From: Paraphaeosphaeria minitans
Taxonomy: Eukaryota; Ascomycota; Dothideomycetes; Pleosporales; Didymosphaeriaceae
Direction: 5' to 3'
Assembly (NCBI GenBank): GCA_015832175.1
Contig: WJXW01000008.1
Span: 1,116,001-1,180,000 of the forward strand
DNA length: 64,000 bases
The translations under genes were made by a program, and so were the position numbers. The notes under the pieces are model-generated. The model ran no database searches. It had not been told where the DNA came from and saw only the letters and a list, made by a program, of their open reading frames with translations. Positions 55,930 through 64,000 of this stretch are shown here, in pieces; position 1 is the stretch's first letter; each line of letters starts with the position of its first letter.

Positions 55930-56411
55930 TGGGTATCACTGATTAATTCGTTCTGCTCTTCTTCGAGCTACTGGACCCTGCTCCACAACAACGACCAAGT
56001 CAGCAACCTCACCGCTGTGCCCAGCTCGCCTCTTTCCTGGCAGTGATCGATCATGCTCCATGGAATACCTACGTGCAGGACAAACGTGATCCCGGGGAAG
56101 TGTACCCCAGTGCCGAGCGCGGAAGTTGCTACAATGAAACCCCCTGGCTCAAGCCACTGCTTCAGTCGATCTGCGCGGTCAGGCACCCCGGCATGGTAGT
56201 AGGTACACAGCAGTGCCTCTGCCAGCTCCGCGCACTTCGCCTTGGTACGACAGTAGATGACGCGTTTCTTGGCATTCCACAACGCCTGCACCTGCCGTCG
56301 GCTCGTCGCCAGCGCCGTCTCCATTGCCTTGCCTCGCGCACACCACGACACGAAATAGCGGATATTGAGCCGTACAGTGTGCTGGCTCGCCTGAAGTCCG
56401 AAGCTTGTTCT
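55930..56411 (-). pseudogene. RecQ-like helicase relic (C-terminal helicase lobe)
   Basis: On the minus strand the frame reads KRVIYCRTKAKCAELAEALL (motif IV region), YYHAGVPDRADRLKQWL, then FIVATSALGTGVHFPGITFV (motif V) and LHVGIPWSMIDHCQERGELG (motif VI region, consensus QE-x-GRAGRGG). The arginine finger GRAGR is lost (GELGT). A frameshift at about 56,000 moves the continuation EVADLVVVVEQG to another frame, which then stops. The N-terminal ATPase lobe is missing. Multi-copy RecQ-like helicases with this signature are found in fungal subtelomeres (telomere-linked helicases), which may tell where this window lies. Confidence 0.6.
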
Positions 56412-56686
56412 TATAGTACATGTACTTTAAGGTTATGTTCTATAACGTCTGTAAGTGTATAATGAACCCAGTGTTTGAAATTTAGGATTTTCTATATCTT
56501 AACACGATTCTGACTCACGGTCTTTATCTGACTTTGTTCCTCGCGAAACTGCCTATATAGTCTCCCAAGCTCTTCCTGCATAAACTTGATCTATTTTTAA
56601 ATCGGACTTTGCGAGCTATTCTTGTTTCCGTTTCAATCTATTTCCCTGAGCTCTGGAAGTAGGTGCTATATACGATTGTCCCTCAG

Positions 56687-56730
56687 AAGTAAGTATGTTA
56701 TTGCTGTCAAGTAAGTATGTTATTGCTGTC
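56687..56730 (+). repeat. 22-bp tandem duplication
   Basis: AGTAAGTATGTTATTGCTGTC occurs twice in direct succession, followed by a partial GCTGTC. It lies in non-coding DNA. Confidence 0.6.
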
Positions 56731-57016
56731 GCTGTCAGACAATTCCGCTTCCTTGGTAATGCTAGGCGAAGGTGCAGTATTGTAGTTGTCTTGATAGTAC
56801 ATCCATAACGTTGTAACACTAGGCAGGATCTGCTATATTCCTAGTGAATGTAAATTAACGTTAAATGGTTAAAAGTTACCTCGCTCTCTGCGCTGCAATT
56901 TCTGCGCTCTCGAAAACCCAAGTTCATTAATTGCCGGACTGTTGTAGGTTTCGTAGGAAGGCTTTCTGGATCCGGAAATGGAATTGTGGCCCGGAGTGGT
57001 GCGGTTTTTGAAAAGT

Positions 57017-57114
57017 GAATACTGAAAGGCGAATACTGAAAAGTGAATATTGAAAAGCGAATACTGAAAAGTGAATACTGAAAAGCGAATACTGAAAATC
57101 GAATACTGAAAATT
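57017..57114 (+). repeat. 14-bp minisatellite, seven units
   Basis: Seven perfect-length units of GAATACTGAAAAGY, with variation in the last two or three bases of the unit. The minus-strand frames over it (FSIFAFQYSLF type) are products of the repeat, not genes. A 61,437-61,510 tract of GAA/CAGGAAA words is of a similar style. Confidence 0.8.
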
Positions 57115-57144
57115 GAAAACATCCCGCTTCTCACTCTGCAATAT

Positions 57145-57399
57145 ATGGAGAGTGTTCTGGAGAATTTTCTGCACAGCCATGTCTTATCCCAGTCTTCTTC
57201 TAGGCAACGACTTGAAACGAAATTACGTCACTTTCTCTATCTGAATTACAAAGTCATTCGCAAGATCATTAGGAACTTAGAGGATAATGAGCATCTACGA
57301 GTGAAAGTATTAGGGAAAGCCTTAGAGAAACGTCTGGACGAAGTTGCGACTCTAATTAAGAGATTTGAGATTAAGTCCTCTCCAATCAAAGGGCATTAA
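57145..57399 (+). CDS. Small helical protein (84 aa), doubtful gene
   Basis: The frame starts with ATG shortly after the minisatellite. It is strongly amphipathic and helical (LETKLRHFLYLNYKVIRKII, then LEKRLDEVATLIKRFE), Lys/Arg/Leu-rich, and could form a coiled coil. There is no motif or recognised family. It could also be an exon of a longer gene. Confidence 0.35.
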   Translation: MESVLENFLHSHVLSQSSSRQRLETKLRHFLYLNYKVIRKIIRNLEDNEHLRVKVLGKALEKRLDEVATLIKRFEIKSSPIKGH

Positions 57400-57567
57400 G
57401 AATTACGGGTCCGATTGTTCGTGCTAAGGCCTTCGAAGACACGACCCATACTCTCAGTCCAGGGGAACAACAGAGTGACCTACGAACCTTAAGAAATCTC
57501 AATATATACTATAAAGCCTCAACATGTGATCTATTAGCCGTGTTAAACCAAACTAGAACAGCGGAGG

Positions 57568-57670
57568 ATAGACGTCGGCGCTGCTGTTATACGGAAACAT
57601 TGACGGCCAACATACTCCATAGGCTATAATATTATCTATAAGCCAGGAAACCGGCAGCAGCGACGTCTAT
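57568..57670. repeat. Imperfect inverted repeat (hairpin)
   Basis: ATAGACGTCGGCGCTGCTG at 57,568-57,586 pairs with CAGCAGCGACGTCTAT at 57,655-57,670 (three bases missing on one arm). The loop is about 68 nt. The arrangement is like the ends of a very small MITE or a transcribed hairpin. Confidence 0.45.
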
Positions 57671-57929
57671 ATATAATTAAAGAGAGTGCCGTGGAGGCTT
57701 AGCGTAGATAGATTAACTATAGAAGTAATGTTATTGTCAGATCTCACGTATTGTGCGAATTCTGATGAATTTTGAATAATGGATTTGATGAAATTGATTG
57801 ATTGTGTCTGTGTTTTCGCGTCGTGCGTCTTAGGAGTTTTTATGTTCTTGTGTTCTCCCTTGCTCCCATCGGCAGGCTCCTTGTCCCACCTCGGGAGCCA
57901 GCCACCTCGCTTTGGTTACGGGAACAGGG

Positions 57930-58190
57930 CTTCTGTTATTTGACAACTACTAGTAAGCCTTTATAGGTACCAAAAGGAAGCTCTATAAGCTAAAATTTAA
58001 TATAAAGTTCTAGGTAGACTTTTACTTTATAGGTGTTAGATATCACGTAGATGTGGATATAATAATGGGTATTAGGCCAGAGTTAATAATTAATTATTCT
58101 ATCTAGCTACGGGGTGCTCTAGGTTAATTTTACTCCTATTTAGTGATATAGGCTACGTGTCAGATAGAATGCTCGCATGCGATAGGGTAT
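57930..58190. repeat. Short RIP-like AT-rich fragment
   Basis: A patch of TA-rich sequence with the same texture as the 24.5-44.5 kb block (CTAGGTAGAC, TTATAGGTA words), set in normal DNA. It is probably a piece of an inactivated element. Confidence 0.4.
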
Positions 58191-58319
58191 CTTAATGGGT
58201 GATGATTGTATTGATTCAGTGTGGGGTCTGAACTTTGTTCGGCTGGTTTTGACCCCTCGGCTAGCGTCTAACTACTAAGCCCTGATTGGTCGATTCCTGG
58301 GAGGTCCTCCATCTGACAC

Positions 58320-58810
58320 CATCACGCAAGTCAACCTTGTAAGTGGCTAGGTGCCCGAGGAGTAAGACAGTGTTAGAAGCATATTGAGGAACTTAGAGTG
58401 AACAGTTGAGGAGGGACAGGGCGAGGCTTATATACTTCGCTGTGAAGCCCCTCCTACAGAATTCACGATTTCGACTTTTGAGAGTTTTGAATTCTGGAAA
58501 TGAAAAATCAATTTCTAGAACAAGGATTTCTATTCATAGAAACATCCGTCCTATCAACGCCCGGCTATCTAGCGCTGGGGATTAAGCGTCCTCACGCGAC
58601 GGTTCAGCCTGTTTTGTTTGCTAATGCCTCTCTGCTCTCTGCTTCCTGCTCTTGTTCATGAAACACGTGACGTACGTTCACGTGATGGCATCCCGGATCG
58701 GAATTACTAGGTCCGTGACCCTGAGATAGCAAGGCGTTATGGGCAGGACTGAATCCTTTCCTCCTTTTACTAACGTTTCGTCTTTAATATGATCTCCACT
58801 TCTGGGGTTG
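58320..58810 (-). repeat. 490-bp dispersed repeat, copy 2
   Basis: It is the inverted counterpart of 11,203-11,691. Just outside its left edge the minus-strand sequence reads GGTGTCAGATGGAGGACC, faintly like an initiator-tRNA primer site; if it is one, the repeat would be an LTR and 57,900-58,319 internal DNA. On the minus strand a frame of 61 codons (58,863-58,678) crosses the boundary into the repeat and reads SGDHIKDETLVKGGKDSVLP. Confidence 0.7.
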
Positions 58811-60950
58811 ATTTCGCATGCGATCTCTGACATGCTGCGTGCTACAGTACGATCAGCCGCCAAACAGCAGCAGCACTTGAACTAGATTGCCCGCAAGCAG
58901 CTAGGACATGGCAAGCGTATTGTGTCTGCCCAGCCGCGTACTATGGTCTGACTTCGCCAGCTTCGCTTCATAGACAGCGCCAACAACTCACATATATTGA
59001 GCTTTGTGAAGGAGTAATTAGGCGAAGATGAGGATGGCTTTGCGCAGATCACATTTGTAGTAAACAAATCGCAGGGATTAGCACGATGAGATTCCATGTA
59101 TCGCTTCCATCACGGAGGGATATATATGTGAGAGGTCTCGATCTACACAAGAGTGGACACAAGGTCTTGCTTGAGGAAAACATCACCAGCATCTCTAGTG
59201 TTTTCGAGCATGGGTTCTTGCAGTTCTCTTTAGGATCCCTAGCCGAACTCACGATGATCGTTTGGAAGCTGCTCGGTCTCAGCTGACGCGTCCTGGGTCG
59301 TTGCTGATTCGACCCGCCCCACTTAACCCTCCCTCGTAGGAGCCAGCTTTCCCTGCCGTTATTTGCATTCTGTCTATGGCTATTTATATGGTTCTTCAGG
59401 TTCGTGTTTCTACTTATAAGTTATGCCATTGCTAAAGCTGTACCGTCAAATAAGTACATCCCACTCGGAGAGAAGGTCGCGAGGTCACGTACTAGGAGCT
59501 GCGAATCAACTCGTGTCTGATGCAGATCAAATCCCTTCAGATCAGAAGCACGCAATGCGTGAACATAGGCGTTCTGCTGTTCTTTCACCGCATCGCAACT
59601 TACGATCTTTCACCTGACAACTTAACAGCCAAGTGTGGCTCTCAACCGAGCGCGGTATGTATTTCAAATCAACCCAATGTTTCGGTATCACGTCGGCGCT
59701 TGACTTTGGCCAAGGTTCGATGACAGTTATTTGCGGCAACGCTTGCTCATCTTTCACATACTGTGCCCCAGACATACTTCCAACCGAGTACTGCTCCTTG
59801 CTTATCACTATTGGTGGCTTTGCTGTGCCGCAGTTTGCCTCGCCGTCTTGAACGAACCCCTCGGGTGCCTGCCACACAGTTGGAGCTTTCGGTGCAGTCA
59901 CTTGGGAAAGTGCCAGGCACTGCGATTTTTGTTACCGCACGGCCATTCAAGATTGTCTGTTAAGGCGTACGATGTAGGTGTTGCAATTCAGCCAAACCGC
60001 GCCACTCGTCACTCAGCTTGTCGTCGCAAGCGCTCGATGGGATGGAAAATAAGCGCCCGACGTGGGTCGCATCCTGTACGCACATTAGTCGCTTGTATGG
60101 CGTGCTATGTCTATTTCAGACCCTCAAGACAAGGCGCTTAAAGAAGGTTCCAATTACGGTTTTCGCGCCCAGACACCGCTCCTGCATCACAGTGATCACG
60201 ATTAAGTATTGCAGAAACCAAATCTCGATTTCCTGTTTCGTATTTCGCATGCTAGGTTTTGATTCTGCATTTCTGCGTTCGAAAGTCTGACACGGTCTCT
60301 GCAAACATAAGGTCATGATCTGACTCGTTCAACTGCTTGGCGGCTACTTAGTCGGGCGCCGTAGACATAATCCGCTGTTAGAGGGACAGACCAGCAAATC
60401 GACGAGTAAGCTAACAACAGCTGTCCATCGAACGCAGCAACATCGATCTAGTTGCAACGGCGACACGAAGTAATGATAGAGCCCAATCACCTCTTCATGG
60501 GTTTCCTGGTGAGCCCATCGCCAACCGACAATGTTTGCTGTGTGCCGTATCGAGGAGCCCACGTGCTGTACGGCATCACACCTCGCACAAACTACCTCAC
60601 AGATACCGTTGAGACATCCATAGGCAGTAAGACATGTCCTATTATCGCCTAATCTTAAGCGCCCTCACGCTGAGGCCAAACCAGCTCGGTGGGTCGCACT
60701 TTCGGATTGCCGCGATAGGAAGCGATGATCCGCGTCTAAGTTTTCGTTCCTTACATTGTTGCTTCAAGGCCCACAGAGGCATCGTGATTTGCGCCTCACC
60801 TTCAGTCTCCCCCTGGTGTGCAATCCACGTGAATGCTAGCTTGCCCTCATGCTATTAGGATTGGAATACGTTCCGCGAGCTTTGTTGGTCTTCGATGTTG
60901 CAAAACTGCTCTATGTGGCCGCTTTTTGTGTTGTGACCCACTGCGAACGG
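58811..60950. other. Gene-poor stretch with fragmentary frames
   Basis: At 59,030-59,085 the plus strand reads ITFVVNKSQGLAR, similar to the NKSQG motif of PIF1-type helicases (as in Helitrons), then breaks. A 119-codon minus frame at 59,542-59,901 (GTG at the start, APTVWQAPEGFVQDGEANCG, then PPIVISKEQYSVGSMSGAQY) looks partly protein-like and may be an exon behind an AG acceptor at 59,926. The remainder has no supported gene. Confidence 0.3.
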
Positions 60951-61213
60951 CGTTTTAAAGTGCACGGGCAGTTCCCGCATTAGAAATCAGCGAGTGCGGG
61001 CGCATCCTGCGGGGAACAAAAGAGGGGTGCGGCGTTGTGGACCGCATGGGATTGCCAGGCACGGGCTGCTTCGGCGTGCGGGCGTTCGCGCTACGGCCGA
61101 TATGGCCGTGTGGGTGAATCGACCGCACAGAGAGTTCGCCCGCGCGGGCAAATTGTGGCGTGCGGGCGTTTGAGGTGCAGGGGCTGAGAGGCCGTACTTC
61201 CAAACCCGCGAAC

Positions 61214-61358
61214 GTGGGACCTGCCCTCAGGGAAGCGCCGCCCGCGTGGAGGCAGCCCGCGCGGGAACTTGGTCCACAGGGCCTAACCCACAAAGTGGGA
61301 TCTGCCCTTAGGGGAGCGCCGCCCGCATAGAGGCAGCCCGCGCGGGATCCTGGCCCAC
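61214..61358 (+). repeat. GC-rich 81-bp tandem duplication
   Basis: GTGGGACCTGCCCTCAGG at 61,214 and GTGGGATCTGCCCTTAGG at 61,295 begin two units, each with GCGCCGCCCGC and GGCAGCCCGCGCGGG. The second unit is a few bases shorter. It lies in a GC-rich island (60,955-61,377) whose CGCGGGCGGGCG words give a spurious 140-codon minus frame. Confidence 0.65.
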
Positions 61359-61377
61359 ACCAGACATGAACCAGCAT

Positions 61378-62340
61378 GTTCGATTCCCAGTTTCAGCTGT
61401 TAGCGCGAGTCAGCGAAAAATCGCTTAACTGAATGTGCAAATCAGAACCCAGAAACGGGAAAAACAGAGAATGGAAAACGGGGAACAGGACACAGGAAAC
61501 CGAAAAACAGAAGCATACTTGCAGCAGCAATGTACATATATCTGCGGCAGGATACCGGAACTCAAGCTTGCACATCATGTCGTCTCAACAGCAGTCACAG
61601 AGGCACAGATGCTTCACTTTACATGTACGTAGTCGTAGAAGAAGTCTGACCATTATGGTGTTGTGACATGGGGCATGTCTAATTATCTAACAAAAGTCAC
61701 TTTGCAGCAATCAACAGGTCTGCACGACCGTACACTGGGTAGGTCTAAAAGATACACTTCATGCATCTACGTTGGATACTTCTAGATGAACAATCATCTA
61801 GTCCAAATCAAAATGGCTGGGTCTTCTGATCTAATCTCCTTCCGTGTTTGTCATCATTGCAAGGGTTCTGCAAAGCAAATCCTCGAGAGACAAGTCTTGA
61901 TTGCCGTCGTTTGCCTTGATGATCCTAAACCTCAGGCGCGATTTGCGGACGCGATTCAGTGCGAATGCTTCCAATACTAACGTCGGTACGGGTATGCCCA
62001 CGCCAGAGTGGCTCTTCTTCATCAACTGAAGCATGCTCGTTAACTGTAACGTCCCCCCCTATGAGACGAAAAACCCCTCGTGCCGGAAACGGCCAATCAG
62101 CTGACAAGGAATGTGGACTTTACGTCGATTGTGACGATCTGATTGGTAGGTTCCTTCACACAGGGCCTTCCTTTACCCAGGGACGGACGTTAGCTCTTCG
62201 ATCCACATGAACAGCGCTTCACGGTGAAAAGCAAACAGGTCACCCAGGACTAGCTTGAGTTCTTCTTCTTTTTGAGCCCATACCTCTGTCAGGTTCTGTT
62301 GCGCGTCTAATTAATTCTAGCGAGTTCTCCTAACAGATCT
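61378..62340. other. Gene-poor stretch
   Basis: Frames of 64-83 codons at 61,786-61,980 and 61,959-62,210 show no motif. AG at 62,331-62,332 (CTCCTAACAG) is a good acceptor with branch site just before the deoxyribosyltransferase-like fragment, so an upstream exon may lie in this stretch, but none is recognised. Confidence 0.3.
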
Positions 62341-62731
62341 TTGACGACTGATTAGTCCCAACTGGGAGCAAGATATCAAAGATCAGAACCTCCATCATCA
62401 AATGGACTGGGAAATGACGCACCTCGACGAAGTGGATCTCATCATGCTTTATCTTCATCCTGGCACTATCAGCCCAGTCTCGCTGCTTGAACTAGGCCGG
62501 TACTCTCGATCCGGCAGGCTTATCGTCTGCTGTCCGAAAGGTTACCACCGACGTGGAAATGTCCAGTACTTATTCCGAAAGGACAGCGTTCCGTTGTTTG
62601 AAGAGTTCGACAAGTTCGTCAAAGCGAGGAATAAGAGGCTTGAGGATATAACCAGAGAGAATCTTCCTCTGGAAGGTAGCATCAAAATTAGGGTGTCGAA
62701 ACGTACGCTGCTGCCCGGCTTGTTACGTTGA
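62333..62731 (+). pseudogene. Nucleoside 2-deoxyribosyltransferase-like protein, N-terminally truncated
   Basis: The ATG at 62,402 opens 109 codons. DWEMTHLDEVDLIMLYL, then TISPVSLLELGRYSRSGRLI and VCCPKGYHRRGNVQYLF are the second half of the fungal/bacterial nucleoside 2-deoxyribosyltransferase-like domain, with the Glu of LELG at the catalytic position. The in-frame sequence upstream of the ATG (SPNWEQDIKD) also fits the family (its D-x-S-W region) but is separated from IFDD by a frame change at about 62,348. The nucleotide-binding N-terminal half is not found. Family members exchange nucleobases on deoxyribose; this fragment alone should be inactive. Confidence 0.5.
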
Positions 62732-63195
62732 CTTTTAGCTAGTCTTCAGTTACCAGCATTGCTGCGATCTAAGGGACGCCAGTAAGGCATCCTTAGGGAA
62801 CCTGTAGCCCTAGGCGGGAAAGGCGTAGACGAGACGTAAAGATAGTTAACGTAGAAGATTCAATAAGTCTGTTCTATTTAAAAGATCATATTATGACTAC
62901 GTTAAGTTGAGGCATATTAATTAGTTCGCGTGCTAGGCTCTGTCTGATTGCCCTTCCTTGTAAGCTCGCTGTGGCCTGTATAGTAGGTCAGTCAGGCTCG
63001 CCAGCCGTACAGCTTCCTCTCATTTACGATTTGAGGTGCGAGGCGAGCATCTACGATAATCATATAAAAGGAATAAATGTTGATCAATTTCGGCTGGCTA
63101 TTTTACCTGAAACTATGACCTATGGCGTGCCGTTGAACAGCTCTGCGAAGTTGATGGGTTCGACTCGGGACACTCCAGCAACCCAGCCTTAAGCT
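62732..63195 (+). other. Stretch with a 73-codon frame that shares a motif with 15,022-15,102
   Basis: The frame 62,971-63,192 reads VQLPLIYDLRCEASIY near its start; the minus strand at 15,022-15,102 reads VQLPRAHDLGCEASAY. The remainder of the two frames does not match. It may be a small exon of a dispersed gene or element. Confidence 0.3.
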
Positions 63196-63511
63196 ACAGA
63201 CGATTTGTGGCAGATAGAGAAGTATGTCATCTCACAACTTCTAACGCCAAATAATAAGGGGCTGGATAAGCCCGTTCATCTATTGTCCGTCGTGGCGAAA
63301 CACGCTGCTGCCATATCGGCACACGATCTGTAGTGACCCACTGCGTAAAGCCTCCCTATCTTCCTTCAGCAAGAGAATTCCTTTTTGGGGACAGGACTAT
63401 GTGATATGTTCCATCGAGAAACCTGGATAAAAGCAGTTTTTGTAGGTCTTCGCCGCCGATACGGAGACAGACAAACCCATCAGTGGTGCGTGTATTGTCC
63501 CAAAGAATGCC

Positions 63512-64000
63512 CTACGCCTGAAGTCGGGGTCCTTCACGAAGTTCCACTGTTTCGCCCAGCCAGCCGAGCCTTTGAAAAGAAAGCGCTTGCGCCGCTAGAG
63601 CTTTTTTCATACTTTCGTATGCCTTTTCGAGAGTTCCGCTCTTTCCTCCCTTGTTAATAAACCCATTTATCCTGTGAACCGCTTCTGCGTAAGAAAATAT
63701 TTCTCCAGTAGGAAATCCCATCATTTGGTTGAGTCGCGGTGGTAAAAACCGTTCCATTAGTGAGAAACGTGGGTTTATCTTGCTGGATATCCGGGGATTG
63801 CTTCGCAGCAATGTCAATGTTTGACATAGAGATGATTCCTTCCCAGTACTCTTGTGGGCGGACGGTCGTCTCAACGTAATTTCCATCCTGGACCATGATC
63901 GTCAAAGCGTAGGCGTCTTCCCTAGGGCCGTAACTTGTTAGTCTACCCGTCACCTTCATCGCCTTTCCGTATTGAGTTTCTTCCTCTTTTTGAATATCAA
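63512..64000 (-). pseudogene. Partial gene running off the window, frame change inside
   Basis: Frame 1 is open from the window end and continues without a stop to 63,654 (EEETQYGKAMKVTGRLTSYG, then YALTIMVQDGNYVETTVRPQ, EYWEGIISMSNIDIAAKQSP). An ATG lies at 63,959, but the frame is open upstream too, so the gene likely starts outside. Frame 2, overlapping from 63,886 to 63,512, looks better in its second half (GEIFSYAEAVHRINGFINKG, then LEKAYESMKKALAAQALSFQ). A frame change at about 63,740-63,780 or an intron I could not place would join them. No family is recognised. Confidence 0.4.

Noticed and set aside
56841..57180. Two minus-strand frames with a repeating FSIFAFQYSLF pattern
   Set aside because: They are direct translations of the 14-bp minisatellite.
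59030..59290. PIF1/Helitron helicase
   Set aside because: Only the NKSQG-like motif is visible; the frame stops right after it and no other helicase motif is found.
60955..61377. 140-codon minus-strand Gly/Arg/Pro-rich frame
   Set aside because: It results from the GC-rich tandem repeat; there is no start context or homologous pattern.
61376..61390. GTTCGATTCCC resembling a tRNA B box
   Set aside because: No matching A box or acceptor stem can be folded around it.
1..64000. CRISPR array, bacterial operons or defence islands
   Set aside because: Introns, RIP and LINE/Gypsy elements show a fungal genome; no regularly spaced direct repeats of CRISPR type are present.

Overview
The window looks like accessory, possibly subtelomeric, DNA of a filamentous ascomycete (Pezizomycotina). 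The evidence is short GT-AG introns of 41-52 nt with CTAAC-type branch sites, TATA-proximal short genes, Tad-type LINEs, chromodomain Gypsy elements, and a 20-kb block in which CpA has been replaced almost throughout by TpA. That last pattern is the mark of repeat-induced point mutation (RIP). I cannot name the species.

Layout. Positions 1-4,930 hold the best host gene, a two-exon FHA-domain protein kinase with two C-terminal APSES/KilA-N-like repeats, followed directly by the 3' part of a Tad-like LINE. Positions 5,000-24,545 are gene-poor. They contain at least three copies of a small disordered-protein gene family on the minus strand, a Cys-rich 60-aa ORF, a 154-aa hypothetical gene, a four-exon gene truncated at a 490-bp repeat, a two-exon multi-pass membrane protein, several broken ORFs, diverged dispersed repeats and a cluster of LTR-like units.

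Positions 24,546-44,570 are a RIP-degraded nest of LTR retrotransposons. Two chromodomain Gypsy pol relics lie on the plus strand, two gag relics on the minus strand, a pair of 323/324-bp LTRs lies in inverted orientation, and an unidentified repeat is present several times. An intact, GC-rich GNAT acetyltransferase gene sits immediately beyond the block.

Positions 46,090 to about 52,000 carry an uninterrupted two-ORF LINE on the minus strand with intact endonuclease, reverse transcriptase and RNase H motifs and no RIP damage. The rest (52-64 kb) is mostly decayed: a RecQ-like helicase relic, minisatellites, the second copy of the 490-bp repeat in opposite orientation, a nucleoside 2-deoxyribosyltransferase-like fragment, and a minus-strand gene running off the window end.

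No operon-like pathway is visible. The main themes are mobile elements, genome defence by RIP, and a few small or lineage-restricted host genes. The most unusual host gene is the FHA-kinase with tandem DNA-binding-like repeats; the most unusual repeat patterns are the disordered-protein family and the 490-bp inverted pair 47 kb apart.
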